Below the pieces are notes generated by a model. That model was not told the DNA's origin and did not search any database. It was given only the letters and a program-made list of their open reading frames with translations. From assembly GCA_946894095.1 (NCBI GenBank), contig OX335665.1, positions 7,202,001 to 7,266,000 on the forward strand: a stretch of 64,000 bases of DNA, read 5' to 3'. This DNA is from Incurvaria masculella (lineage: Eukaryota > Arthropoda > Insecta > Lepidoptera > Incurvariidae). The first letter of the stretch is position 1. Every line of letters starts with the position of its first letter. A program made the position numbers and the translations under genes. This document shows, piece after piece, positions 42,812 to 54,620 of this stretch.

Positions 42812-43075
42812 AAATTATAATAATAATAATAACCATTTATTGGATGAAGAAGACATAAGTACACAGAAAACAAAAGAACAGTAAAACATACAATGCAGAG
42901 TACATTTCTGAAAAGATAAAAAGGAGAACATAAAAACATATTATAAATTTTAGCTACCTACTGCATGCTTTCCTTCATCCAATGGGTGATGTTATTGCCT
43001 TATGGCAATCTCTTCCACCTCACCCATTAGATATAAGGGCATAGTGGTGGTTTGCAGCGAATAAAAACTAAAATA
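42812..43075 (-). mobile_element. Possible LINE 3' UTR
   Basis: On the minus strand the block ends CCAATAAATGGTTATT followed by (ATT)n, resembling a LINE tail. No coding part seen. Confidence 0.35.
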
Positions 43076-44408
43076 AAATAAAACAATAAAATAAAATAAA
43101 ACATAAAACACATAAAAGATAAAACAATAGCAACCGCAGACGGGGTTCGAAAGAGAACAGATCACTCTTGCGACAGGTAATGTTCCTTCAAGCGTGTTTT
43201 TTATGTATGCACGCTTAACATTCTTAGACCGCCGCGCTAGATAAAATCTGTCTTGCAGAAGCCATTTTCAGTTTAAACATTTTTCTTTAATTTCTTTTGC
43301 GCTTTCTAAAATTTGTATATAAATATAAATATAAATATAAATTAAATGGATTATCTACTAACGTAACGCGATTACATTAAATGAAAGATAGTAGAATCAG
43401 TAGTAAAAAATGTTTTCCGTCCGGCCTTATCATGTCACCTGCATAGTATCTTTGAAAATGCAGTGTTAAGAAGGCCGACATCGTTTTTTTTATGGATCCT
43501 GAAATAGGAAACATCTTTTATAAATTAACCTTGATGTGCTTCAGCGAGTTGGACTGCGTTCACAACTGTGAACTGTTTTCGTATTCAACTCAAACTATTC
43601 AATAAAAAAAATATATTCGAACTTATAAAGTAAAGCTCGTATAGTTTAAAAAAAATCATCTTGCAGGTAACCAAACGTATCAACTTTCCAGATTTTTAAT
43701 TGTTATTCAGGAAAGACATAAATTCAAATTCCGCCTGACATACACCCGGAAAATCACATTTACGGCAGGAAACTTGTGAGTCTACGGACTATGTATCCAA
43801 CATGACAGCAGGTATTTTTTATACGAGCCATCCATGTCCAATATAAACGTAAAACTCAATTGAAACAAAATTCAGATGACAGCTGTACTATCCATATTGC
43901 ATGTCGGATCTCACAAAAACCGCTATAGCATCAGTTGAATCAAATCATAAACGACCTTCGCAACTGGACTTGGTCGCTCTTATATTGTTTATCATGGTAT
44001 CATTCCGATTGAATAAGCTAATGTCTTCGATTTGGACACAAGGATTCACCTTGAAACTTGCCGTGAGGTGGTTCTACTATCTTTCCTTTCTAACTTTTTC
44101 CTTTTTACCCGACTACAGCGAAGCACAAGGGGGGTTATGATTTTAACCGTTATGTATGTGCGTGGGTATGTATGTATGTTCATATGTTTCCTCTCAAGAC
44201 ACAGACACACATATGTTCCCTCACAGAACAACTCTGTACTTGATTGCTGTGTAAACCTATAATAGGTGCTCAGATCATGTAAGAGCATTACTCAATCATT
44301 GGAGAGTATTTGATTTATATATTTTATAATCTTTGTGTGTGTACTGTTGGTGTGCCTTAATATGTATAAATAAAATAATAAAACGACTTATCAATAAAAT
44401 ACTAATGA
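43076..44408. other. AT-rich DNA with simple repeats
   Basis: Holds AATAAAATAAA tracts (43070-43110), (TATAAA)n at 43316-43345, and a short SINE tail piece near 43795-43850 (ATGACAGCAGGTATT, GCCATCCATGTCCA). The frames at 43901-44288 show no domain. Confidence 0.4.
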
Positions 44409-44760
44409 GCATTCCAGAGGTCTGGGTTCAAATCCTCGCCCATTCATGCAACAATTTATTTCTCCTTCTGATTTCGTAATGAATGCTAACGCTCCATGGT
44501 TCGGAATCCATGTAAAACTGTAGGTCCTCTTCCCCTACTAGGTGGTAAGGTTTAAGCCCGCCTGGGTTGGTATAATCGCATTAGATGAAGCTATGGTTGA
44601 AGCGGCAATAAATGTTTGTCCGTGTTTTCCATCTCGTTCAATGTAGCCGTGCTCGTAAAGGGTCTTGGCATGGCACCTAATTCCTTCGGGAATGTGGTGT
44701 GCTGGGCTAATATCATAACGGTAGTTGTGTGGTATTGGCCATCTATATCAGGTTGCCTAA
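44409..44760 (+). repeat. tRNA-headed SINE, 5'-truncated
   Basis: Starts at the box B side (AGAGGTCTGGGTTCAAATCC) and continues through GTAGGTCCTCTTCCCCTACT to TGGCCATCTATATCAGGTTG. Confidence 0.9.
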
Positions 44761-45366
44761 CGAAAAATAATAATAATTGGAAGCGTTTTGATCGTCCGCT
44801 GGTGACACCACTTACGTCTGACGTTTGTTTGTGTAGGTGGTATACAACTATGTCTTTCCTCTGAATATCACTATGAATAACTATGTATTAAATACATCAA
44901 AACATTTACGTGCATGTAAGTTGTTGTTTAATCGACGATACGCATTTGAATAGTTTGTGCAGAACAACTTCAGATGAGGATATTTTCTTGTTTAATGCTT
45001 TTTAGAACGTGATTTTTCATTAGTCGGGTCTTAGTTTTTAAAATTATTCAGAATGAGGTAACCAAAACCAACTATTGTCACTTATTCCTTCGAAAGTGCG
45101 GTGTGTAGGGCTGAATGTGGTATATTCGTGTCCAGTCGCGTATAAAACGGTTTATTTCTGACCATAATCGATTCGGTGTTTATCCTCAATAAAATGTGTT
45201 CGTGAATACGTAATTTTTATTTACACGGGTACTAAAAGGCTTACAACAGTTCCCGTTATACGAACTGGCGACATTAATTTTATTTCAGGCCAACTTCAGT
45301 GCCCTAAACATCTATGACCAGTAAGTGGATGGACAGTTATAGGCTGGTCCGTAGTGTAGGGTTTGA
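44761..45366. other. Unassigned; possible worn SINE tail near 45085-45150
   Basis: CTTATTCCTTCGAAAGTGCG and GTGTCCAGTCGCGTATAAA resemble the SINE 3' end. Nothing else recognised. Confidence 0.3.
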
Positions 45367-45814
45367 GGCGCTAGGACTTGCCAACTGCTCGCGCCATACA
45401 AATGCACCTTTAAACAAATGTAATAATATGTATTTAAACGCCTCGGCAAGTCTAAATAGATCTCCAGACTGATAATGGATCGTTAATATTTTTTGCTTCC
45501 ATAATTTATTTAAATAATAATAATAATAAAAAAGTCGATTTTTCACATTAGAAATCTCAAAGTAATATGATTTCTAGATATAAGCAAAAACAGCATATAT
45601 GCATAAACAAATAATTACATTTGCTTTTAGATTTCCACATTTAGTCAAAAAAGATCGGAAATGGACACCGTTTCCGCAATGTATTTTGAATAGAAAAAGC
45701 AAACATAGGTTGATAGGAATCATATATTTTAAGAATGGCACTTCTAATAGTCAGACTTAGTTAGTTAACTCGAGGTGCCTCGTCTAACTTTGCGATTTGG
45801 CTAGTACCAGGGCC
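45367..45814 (-). mobile_element. TTAA-MITE-2, copy 1
   Basis: Left end GGCGCTAGGACTTGCCAA, right end GGCTAGTACCAGGGCC with TTAA at 45815-45818. The left site has decayed to TTGA. Interior matches 52098-52567 in reverse (GGACACCGTTTCCGCAATGT). Confidence 0.92.
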
Positions 45815-45914
45815 TTAACGCTCGTGGTGCACTGTGTCAAAGACCTTGGGTTCGATTCCCAGGGTTAAACGTCCTAAACGACATTGGAATTTGCATTTTA
45901 GTTGATTCACTACA

Positions 45915-46066
45915 TGGGTAAATATACTTTTTCGTAATAAGCTTGTACGTCGCTTATTCCAAGAAATGTGACATTTATCTATGTATAATCGACCGTGAAG
46001 CAAGGACACATTAATTGAAGAAAGATCCCTGTAAAAAGGACTACTTCACGAATATACTCTAGTTCA
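45915..46066 (-). repeat. SINE-L copy without head
   Basis: GTAAATATACTTTTTCGTAA, TAATCGACCGTGAAGCAAGG, ATTGAAGAAAGATCCCTGTA, ACGAATATACT. This is the uninterrupted reference for the split copy at 20936-21360. Confidence 0.85.
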
Positions 46067-46077
46067 TTTATCTATAG

Positions 46078-46259
46078 AATGCACTCCCTGCCGAGTTATT
46101 TCCCTCAAAGTACAACCTGGGATCCTTCAAACATGGTGTGAAGTACGTCCGACATGGTTTTCGTAGCCCGCCTCACAGTTCGAAAGCTCATTGGCGTTGT
46201 CGGGCACCTTAAGAGGTCCTGGCGTACGCCATATGCCGCGCTTTACATAAAAAAAAAAT
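46078..46259 (+). pseudogene. LINE 3' terminus with C-terminal remnant
   Basis: The frame reads NALPAELFPSKYNLGSFKHG, a usual C-terminus of Jockey/CR1-type LINE polymerases, followed by about 100 bp of 3' sequence and an A10 tail at 46249-46258. Extreme 5' truncation with a poly-A tail fits target-primed reverse transcription. About 25 codons survive. Confidence 0.78.
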
Positions 46260-46643
46260 GGAACCCTTTGGCGTTACGTCACAGGTATCAAGTACTCGTT
46301 ATCAAGTGATATCTAGGAAAAATATTAGTAGATGAAGACCCCGTCCCAGTTCTTAGCTCCAGCAGGCGGGCGGAGCCGGAAACTAGCAGTTTACTAATTG
46401 TTACGCTGCAGTGGGCTTAGTGTTAATTTATGCATGATTAATTAAATTAAATTAACAGGACTACCCACTGCTCCCTATTGTACAGTCTACGGGTTAGTTT
46501 AGAGAGCAGGGTGTATACATGGTTATGGGCCAATCTATATGACATATTGCATACACAATTATTTTCTGTATTTTATAGCTTTATTTTTTTATGAATAAAA
46601 CATTTTTAATTTATTTTTAAATTATATTTATTTTATTTTATTT
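46260..46643. other. Unassigned AT-rich DNA
   Basis: No gene or known repeat. Confidence 0.3.
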
Positions 46644-46850
46644 GAGGTTATAAAGAGGTACGCATTACAATCCCTAATCCACAAGTCCGGAATAAAGGTT
46701 CAAAGGTGCTTCGAGTACCTGAAAAAATCCGGAATGGTTGTTCTCACTCCGGAATGGAATAGCCGGGAGTGGTTTAAGAGGAAACTCCAAAATTCAGTAT
46801 TTCATGGGGAATTGGCCAACGAGCAAAGAAAGGTCAAAGGTAAAATTGTC
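46644..46850 (+). other. Protein-like open frame without start, unrecognised
   Basis: About 68 open codons, from EVIKRYALQSL to EQRKVKGKIV, end at TAA 46848-46850. Composition is protein-like (mixed charged and hydrophobic residues, a FEYLKKSGMVVLTPEWNSRE block) in an AT-rich setting where chance frames look T- or K-rich. There is no ATG near its start. It might be an exon or an old mobile-element exon; I do not recognise a family. Confidence 0.35.
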
Positions 46851-47344
46851 TAAAGAGTTGGAATGAGGAAAAAGATATTTGGAATGACTATTATCACCGT
46901 TCTGGATTGGCCGTTATTATTGGTATTAATTGTGTAAAGCCGGAATGGATACGTTTTGATGAGGAGTTTGAATGGGAATAGGAGTAGGAAAGGCTGATCA
47001 AATATTTTTTTATTTCAATGTTTTAATTTTTAGGACAATAAATAGAAATGTCAGTTTTCAAACTATTTGAATGCCAAGATCCACTCGTTTAAGTATTTGG
47101 TCGTTGTGAGTAATGGTAAGTTATAAGTAGCACTAAAGAATTTGCATTTGTGTAAAAAACAATATTCTCAGTGAAATATAATGAGTGAATAATAAATACT
47201 AAATAGGTCCATTCTGGGACCTTTCTGTGCTGGATGCGTATTTATTTCTTCGGTTTCAATTATTTGTCAGGATAAACGTGTACGTGTATGTTTGATTTTG
47301 CTAAATACACACACACATATAATTGAGGTACACCCACAGTAAAT
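46851..47344. other. Unassigned
   Basis: Frame continues poorly after the stop at 46850; no known repeat. Confidence 0.3.
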
Positions 47345-48432
47345 ACTGCTAGGGAAACTAGAACATTATGGTGTTAGAAAAAAAAGAGTTAAGTATATGT
47401 AAATCATATCTATCAAATAGAAAACAAGTCTGTGATGTAAACGGCACTAAGTCTGATGTAGAATCGATCACTATGGGTGTACCGCAGGGCTCAATTCTGG
47501 GACCATTGTTCTTTTTGATTTACATTAATGACATTTCAAGCTGCATCGCAACAGACATCGAGATGGTTTTATTTGCTGATGACATATAATTAATTGTAAA
47601 AGATCAAAATATATCAGATCTACGGGTGTCCTTTATACAAGCCATAAACTCACTAAAATTATGGTTTGAAGCCAATAACCTTCTTTTAAATGTAAGTAAA
47701 ACTAACTTAATGCACTTTGTGCTGGGGACCCAGAAACGCTGAGTGAATCATGATGTTTTAAATGCAGCACATGATTTGTCTTTGAGTATAACTAAGGAAA
47801 TAACATTTCTTGGTGTAGTATTTGACAATCGTTTTACATGGAAACCACATATTGACAAGCTTGCTGCTAAGCTTAGCTCTGCATGCTATGCAGTAAAAAA
47901 AATTAAGGAGCTTTGTGGTTTAGAAGCTGCTAAATCTGTCTATCATGCCTATTTTCACAGCATAATGTCATATGGGCTGATGTTCTGGGGTGATGCAGCT
48001 GAAGTTAATCGTATATTTGTTTTGCAGAAAAGAGCACTGCGATGCATGCTAGGCATGAGGACGAGAGATTCCTGTAGCAAGGTGTTTGGTGACGTAGGAA
48101 TCTTAACTTTGCCAAGTGCTTACGTTTTTCAAAACATCTGCTATGCAAGAAAACATATAAATGATTTCACCCTTAACTGTGATGTTCATAACTGTAACAC
48201 AAGACATAAGAACAATGTTAAAGTAATTAGTCATAAATTAGCCAAAACATCTAAGAGTTTTATATGTAACAGTGTTAGATTTTATAATGAATTGCCCAAA
48301 GAGGTGAGAGATTTATCTGAAAATTCTTTTAAAGTTAAGGTTAAGAAGTTGCTAACACAGAAGGCTTACTATTGTATTAAAGATGCCCTAGCTGATAAAT
48401 TTGAATTTACTGAGATTTTGACTGCCTACTGA
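47345..48432 (+). pseudogene. LINE reverse transcriptase, 5'-truncated, two stops and one frameshift
   Basis: Jockey/CR1-type LINE polymerase from the middle of the reverse transcriptase to its C-terminus. Order: SYLSNRKQ, VPQGSILGPLFFLIYINDI (domain 4), FADDI catalytic box at 47572-47586, LKLWFEANNLLLNVSKTN, FLGVVFDNRFTWKPHI, then the C-terminal RHKNNVKV and SVRFYNELPKEV blocks. A frameshift lies in the A-run near 47379-47386, because the upstream match (LEHYGV) is in another frame. In-frame stops are TAA 47587-47589, directly after FADDI, and TGA 47740-47742; from there the frame is open to 48432. The endonuclease and N-terminal parts are absent. A related C-terminus occurs at 57176-57460. 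Confidence 0.92.
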
Positions 48433-49125
48433 CTGGGTACAAAAAGTATCCTATTATTATTACTATTTTGACTAATTTTATTTTTACTAATTTTTGACAC
48501 CTGATACATTTTGTATCTTTACTACTTTTATGATAAGTACTACTTGTAGTATGAAATTACTAAACATTCAATTTTGATTTGATACAATTTCGTATCAATA
48601 ATGACGAGGGCTCTATACACCCGAATTTTATTTTATTTTAGTTAAGCATTATTAGTTTCTCGGTATTGGTCAAAATCTCATATAGGAATCTATTATTACT
48701 TTATTGATAGGGATGCTCTCAAACCATTATACTCTTAATTGTCTGTAGGTGGTAGCATTTAAAGGAATATGTAACTATGTGATCAGCTGACAGTAGTAGT
48801 TTATGACAAAACTCATAGTATTAAAACGTAATGTGCAAGTGTTTCACAGTGTTGTGTTGCCACTGGAGCAGTGCATCGCTTAAAGGTCCTTGCTTACGGT
48901 GACGCTTGGCTCAGGTTATCTCTTTCCCTAAAATATGGTTGAAAGAGGTAATGGCTGTGCCCGGCGTGATGCTCGTGAACGGGTGCTGTTTGTGGGGACT
49001 GGCCTGCTCCAATTGGCAACATATTAGTTGGAGGGGATTGTCTTTGCAAATAAAATGATATTTGTCATGAACTGTTGCATACGGAATGGATTGTAAATTT
49101 TTGTGTATTCATGTGAATTTAGTGT
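48433..49125. other. 3' flank of LINE, then unassigned DNA
   Basis: The LINE 3' UTR probably extends some way; its end is not clear (an ATTTTATTTTATTTTAG tract at 48626-48642 is a candidate). No gene. Confidence 0.35.
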
Positions 49126-49335
49126 TTTACCTATGTTTTTGTTAAAATAATTGACAAACACTTTTGTAAACTTAGACTAAGTGGACGTTGAAAAAAAAAA
49201 AACAGCGGAGTTTCTTTCCAGTTCTTCTTCGCTGTGTTTTGTTTTGCTGAACTGGCCAATGCTAAAACATGACAAATCCGAGTGCAGTGTACTGTCTATG
49301 GATGATGAATAAACAATACAATACAATACAAAAAA
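49126..49335 (+). mobile_element. LINE 3' end with ATACA tail
   Basis: Uninterrupted match to the split copy at 22235-22948. It ends GATGAATAAACAATACAATA followed by CAATACAAAAAAAAAA, a polyadenylation-like signal plus simple tail. Coding part absent. Confidence 0.85.
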
Positions 49336-50904
49336 AAAAAGTACCCTGCACCCAGTTGGAATCAAAACCTTTTATAGTTACAGCTAAACGTTGCAATCAA
49401 ACGTCAGATTTCACTCGCCTGTTCCCCCGGCGAGTTTATTAACCATAGTAACCTGTATGATGCCTCAATGATATTCATCACCTACCATTTTCTCATGAGT
49501 ATGAATGAACGTGTGTGCCACCGTACCGTAGATTAACAAATCATTTAGCATTCGGTACAGTCGCACACGCAATAATAAAGTCTCGGGTAATTAGCCATCA
49601 CTTATTAACTACGGCATTACGCATACAATTGCGAGGTACAATCTACAAAAAAAATCCGTCTCATTTTTCGTATCTAAGGATGAGATAAAGTCGCAATAGA
49701 AACTATGATTAACCAAAATTAATACTACATATAAAAGTAACGTAAAATCCTTACAGGCTTTCTCTTCACACTTAATAATATAACTCAAAGAAATTTAATA
49801 CTAATTGAAATACAGGACTTTTACTTACTAAACAAGTTATACTCATTTTACATAAAAAAACACCAAAAAAAAGTAACGCTGCATGTAAAAAAATACATCT
49901 CAAATAAGACTTAAGCAGCAAAAAAATTCAACCAAGTAAATGAAAAAAAAAAACAACGCATATAAAACACATATTATATTCTTGTCGTTTTTGCCAACAG
50001 TACCCGCTTACTTAGAATAAACAACGCTAACTAACTTAGTGAGAATCAATAAAATACAATTGCAAGGAACAACGGTAGTTGTGTCATTGCACCAATTGAA
50101 ACTCGATAGTGATGTGATTAAGTCGATGAATCATGATTTTATTTTTCAAGTTTTTAATTTAAAGTTCTGGCAGTCAAATACGCTAACTAGGTCAAGTCGC
50201 AAAACTTATAGATTTGCGGATTCTGATTAGATGAACCCTCAAAGAAACGTAAAAGAGCCAATCATACATTTTTGGTAGAGATCCTACAAAGTTGTGAATC
50301 ACCAAGTTGTTTTTGATGCGGCTTGTATCTGCGTATGCTAAGATGGAAGTTTAATATGAGAGAAATCTGGCGAAAAGTGTATGGTTTTTATTAATGTAAG
50401 CGGAGCCACTGGTATCTATGAGTGATTATATGCAGTATAGGGCATTGACTTAAGAAGGTAACAATAGTATAACTTACTTATTTTAGAAATAGTGGTAGAA
50501 GATACGCAATCTTAGGTCGGCCCACTTACAAGCATCATAGTAAACCTGGAATCAAATTGAAGAAGCTTAGAAAAGGACAGTCTTATTTGAAGATTATGTA
50601 TTACTGAGTTAGGTTAAGTTTGTTTAAGTTGCGTAAGGTTAGATTATATGAGGTGATTTTACAGCTATTCCTTATTTATATTTGCTAATGGCTTTGAATA
50701 CAATAACCTTGTAAGCTTACGGATAAATACAATTTTCCTATGAGATATCATTAACTTTTCGAGAAATATCTTATCTCGACAAGCTTCAAAGATATGGTAC
50801 AAAAATCCTAGATTGCACAAACATGTTTGTTGAGTTTAACGGGCATTCCGTAATAATTGGATTAGAGAGCATTATCAACTGAAAGGAGCGACGAGAATTG
50901 AGAA
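49336..50904. other. Unassigned AT-rich DNA
   Basis: No gene or repeat family of this window; a 63-codon frame at 50039-50230 has no domain. Confidence 0.4.
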
Positions 50905-50995
50905 GGATATGTTGAAATCGAAAGGACATGTAGAGCGAATGAGTGGGGAAAGAATGACGTAACAGATTCCAAAGCGGAAGTGAGTAAAATCGTAC
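50905..50995 (+). pseudogene. Possible RTE-like LINE C-terminal scrap
   Basis: The frame reads KSKGHVERMSGERMT then a stop, similar to the GHMERMDDEKIT block at 41870-42005. Only about 25 codons remain, so the call is tentative. Confidence 0.45.
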
Positions 50996-51020
50996 TGTTC
51001 TACAATAAAAAAAAAATAAC

Positions 51021-51622
51021 AAAAAAAAAACCGACTTCAAAGAAAAAGCACTAAAAAGTAAGAAATAATTTCCATTTTTGTAGTTACGATTTCTGTTATT
51101 TTTTGAGTCGGCGTCAGCCGGGCACGCGCTGCGCCAATCAAGAGAACCTAACCTAACCTAACCTAACCTTGGCTGACACGGACTCAAAAAATAACAGAAA
51201 TCGTAACTACAAAAATGGAAATTATTTTTTACTTTTTAGTGCTTTTTCTGTGAAGTCGGTTATTTTTTTTGTTAATTTTTTTTATTTCTTCATTTTTAGT
51301 GAATCTGAAGTACTTTTACTAATTTGTACACGTCCTTTCCAATAAAAAAAGAATCACCAAATTCGGTTGGCGTTATATTGAGTTATTCGTCCATTTGTCG
51401 CGCACATCTTAATACAAATTTAAGACTTTTAGATTTTCTCATGGATATTATTGTCAGAACTTAACCAAATTAAAATGGGACCACTTGGGAAGCACTAGCT
51501 ATCATTTAAAAAAAATAATCATCAAAATCGGTTCACCCAGGCAAAAGTTATGAGGTAACAAACATAAAAAAAAAACATACAGACGAATTGATAACCTCCT
51601 CCTTTTTTGAAGTCGGTTAAAA
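51021..51622. mobile_element. ACCGACTTCAAA element, copy 2, with large foldback
   Basis: Starts AACCGACTTCAAAGAAAAAG and ends TTTTTTGAAGTCGGTTAAAA. The first 245 bp fold into about 90-bp arms (51031-51120 and 51175-51264). The loop holds four CCTAA-like units at 51146-51170. The remainder matches 40690-40992. Confidence 0.9.
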
Positions 51623-51654
51623 AGTTACCAACAACCCATTGGCAATAATAAGTT

Positions 51655-52060
51655 ATTATGGATGTAACTAGACATGGATGGCTAATACCAGACCTACCGT
51701 TATGATGTTAGTCAAATACACCGCATTTCGAAATTAATTACATGCCAGGCCAGGACCTTCCCTCTATGATCAGTTCTTCATTGAGCTTTTCATTGTCGCT
51801 TTGAACAGTTTTATCCGACTGTGCCAGAAGGAGGATTACGTCTTTCGAGCGTATGTATGTATGTATTTTTCTTTGGCGCGCTCTGTAGTTTACCTACCAC
51901 TCATACAGTTTTAAATGGAATCCGAACCACGGCTCAGCTCACATTCATGGCGAAATAAATAAAATACACACAAGTGATGTATGAGCGAGCGGAGATCGAT
52001 CCGGATTCTCGCATGATAAGCTAGGCCCCGGAGCCTGAGCCTCAGCTACGAGCAGCACTG
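51655..52060 (-). repeat. tRNA-headed SINE, diverged
   Basis: GACATGGATGGCTAATACC (tail side), CCAGGACCTTCC, CGAACCACGGCTCAGCTC, and CCGGAGCCTGAGCCTCAGCT (head side). Confidence 0.75.
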
Positions 52061-52097
52061 GGATATTTGAAATGCATACCCTCAGCCTAGTTCTTAA

Positions 52098-52567
52098 GGG
52101 CCTGGTACTAGCCAAATCGCAAAGTTAGACGAGGCACCCCAAGTTAACTAACTAAGTCTGACGATTATAAGTGTCATCCTTACAATATATGATTCCTTGT
52201 CTAGGAATCGAATTATTTTCGTTAATGTATGTTTCCTTTTTCTATACAAAATACATTGCGGAAACGGTGTCCATTTCCGAACTTTTTTGACTAAATGTAG
52301 AAATCTAAAGCAAATGGAATTTTTTGTTTATGCATATATGCTGTTTTTGCTTTTATCTAGAAATCGAATTACTTTCAGCTTTCTAATGAGAAAAATCAAC
52401 TTTTTTATTTTTATTATTATTTAAATAAATGATGGAATAAAAAAATATTAACAATCCATTATCAGTCTGGAGTTCTATTTGGATTTGCTGAAGCGTTTCA
52501 CTACATATTATTACATTTGTTAAAAAGTGCATTTGTATGGGGCGAGTAGTTGGCTAGTCCTAGCGCC
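52098..52567 (+). mobile_element. TTAA-MITE-2, copy 2
   Basis: Inverted ends GGGCCTGGTACTAGCCAA and TTGGCTAGTCCTAGCGCC, with TTAA at 52094-52097 and 52568-52571. 470 bp, no coding capacity. The 75-codon frame at 52197-52424 is an accident of its AT-rich interior. Confidence 0.94.
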
Positions 52568-52571
52568 TTAA

Positions 52572-53005
52572 TTGTTCAAAATTTAATCTATCGATAACTG
52601 TCCGGGGCTGGTTATCAGACATGTTTACGTCTCTACGTTCAGTTCGTATAGCGAATACTTACCTACTCAGTTCGCTAAATAGATGCATACGTACACGCAT
52701 GTAATTTGCACACTGTTATGTGTTATATATGTCTAACGCTGTAGATGCCATTCTACATATGTATAAACGCACGGTAGGTAGGTAGGAGACCATTCAGTCC
52801 AAGTAATCACATCCGGTTTGACCGTCAAAATACGTTGATTTTTGTTAACAATGCTTCGGCAAACTATGCGTATATACAAGCATCGTTGAACATGGCTATT
52901 ATTTTAATTCATAAATGAACCCCATCGATTTTAAAGAAGTATGAGAACGTACCGCTTTCTATTACGCGAATATTCCCATATGTTTTTTCGTGTCATTATC
53001 GGAAA
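52572..53005. other. Unassigned
   Basis: The last 40 bases (CATTATCGGAAATA) belong to an old repeat that also occurs at about 54130-54230. No gene. Confidence 0.35.
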
Positions 53006-53007
53006 TA

Positions 53008-53562
53008 GTAGACTAGGAGGTCGCGACAAAAATTGTAACGATAACGTAAATGGCTATTTCTAAGTTCACAGGATAAAGACTAACTCTCTGAAGCTAAATG
53101 TGTCAGTCTGCTCCAAGTGGTTGCGTTACGTAGATAAGGCGCCTGAAAAAGTTGTTATGGCGACAAAAAAATAATATGATAAGGTAAAGGGCTACCAATA
53201 ACGAAGCATGAAAGTATCACTACATACTTTAGTAGAAATACCAAAACTGAACAAATCTTTGGTTGCATTTAGTATTTATAAGCGAATTTTAACAGGTATA
53301 ATTTTAAATATTTTTACGTATTTATTTAAAAAACCGATTGGTTATTGTTGCATAATTAATAGGTATCACTATTTCTAAACAATCGGTATATTCATCAACA
53401 GGTACATACCCACAAATATTTTATATAGCCAATCTAGACAATGCAACCACTTGGCGCCGTCAGACCGACATATTTAGCATTAGAGGGTTGTTCTCCGTCA
53501 CCTGAACACAGATTCAGCCATTTACCTTATCGTGACCAAAAATGTCGTGACCTCCCGGAACA
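53008..53562 (+). mobile_element. TA-MITE, copy 2
   Basis: 555 bp. Left end GTAGACTAGGAGGTCGCGAC, right end TCGTGACCTCCCGGAACA; TA at 53006-53007 and 53563-53564. The subterminal AACGATAACGTAAATGGCT and AGCCATTTACCTTATCGTG are inverted. Confidence 0.9.
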
Positions 53563-53739
53563 TAGAGACAAGTTCGATATCCCTTTCTTTCATTGAAGTA
53601 AATCTTGGTGTGAAAAAGACTTTGGAGATATCCAAGTGAAAATATAAGAAGATGCGTCTGGAACGCTATTAAGATGTTTCAATACTCAACCAAATATTTC
53701 TGTGGTCTAGGATTCCCAGGAGTGAAGTATACCGACGAC

Positions 53740-53930
53740 ATTAACAATAAATAGAGCCCTGTTAAAAGAACTACCTCATGAATATACTGCAAGGCTGGAC
53801 TCGAACCAGCAATACATACCATTCTTCCAATTTCGCCACCTGCTGCATACACATAATTTGGAATTCCCCTACAGCCCCTCCTCCCGTAATCAATGCCTCC
53901 TACTAATACAGTGTTTATTTAATTGATTTA
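53740..53930 (-). repeat. SINE-L, 5' part with tRNA-like head
   Basis: Minus strand: TAGTAGGAGGCATTGATTAC, GGAATTCCAAATTATGTG, box A GCAGGTGGCGAAATTGG, box B CTGGTTCGAGTCCAGCC, CAGTATATTCATGAGG. Confidence 0.8.
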
Positions 53931-54065
53931 TTTATTTACTTTGACCGTTCCATTGACAGTTTTGCGAAAACTGTTTCCATGCTCTTAATATTTTACTAGG
54001 TTTCTTGTCAGATTTCACGGTAGCTTTACCTGCGTTGCGGACATTGACTGAAAATATTGAACGTT

Positions 54066-54132
54066 CAAACATATTGCTTTCCGGTCGATTATACACACAT
54101 ACAAATCACATTCCTTTGATAGAGTGACGTAC
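54066..54132 (+). repeat. SINE-L 3' scrap
   Basis: GGTCGATTATACACACATAC then AAATCACATTCCTTTGATA. Confidence 0.65.
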
Positions 54133-54429
54133 AATCATTTCGTCTGAAATCTATAAACCGGAAATAGAGACAAATTTGAGATCTCTTTCTGTCGTGCTGA
54201 AGTCAATCATAGGTAAAAGGGACTTAGAAATTCCTTCTCTTTCCACTGTACAATTGAGAGGAAACGACTGTACAAGGTTAGTACGAACAAATATATTTAC
54301 TTCAGTATTTCCATGTATCTTAAAATGTTTGCAAGGGAACCACGAAAATGGCTAAAGTATTCATAAATGAGGCACTGTCGTCCACTGCCAGCAACATATT
54401 AATACAACTACCTACTAGTACATCTCAAC

Positions 54430-54620
54430 TCGGCGAGTAAGTGTCTGCGAGAAGTGCTGAATATCGTCGAAAACGCAGCAATTATCGGTGGAAATAACAC
54501 GTTAGCACTCAAGGTAATTGCGATCCAAGATGGCGGAGGCGCGAGCTGTCAGTTCTGACGTTTACAAATTGCCGCGCTGCCGATAGGTGGCGCTCGGAGC
54601 GGTCGGTTCGTCTGAATACT
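54430..54620 (+). promoter_or_regulatory. Candidate host promoter patch
   Basis: CG-rich against AT-rich flanks, with CCAAGATGGCGGAGGCG (an AAGATGGCGG motif like those at YY1-type promoters), and TAGGTGGCGCTCGG. It is free of the window's repeats. Inference from composition and motif only. Confidence 0.3.
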
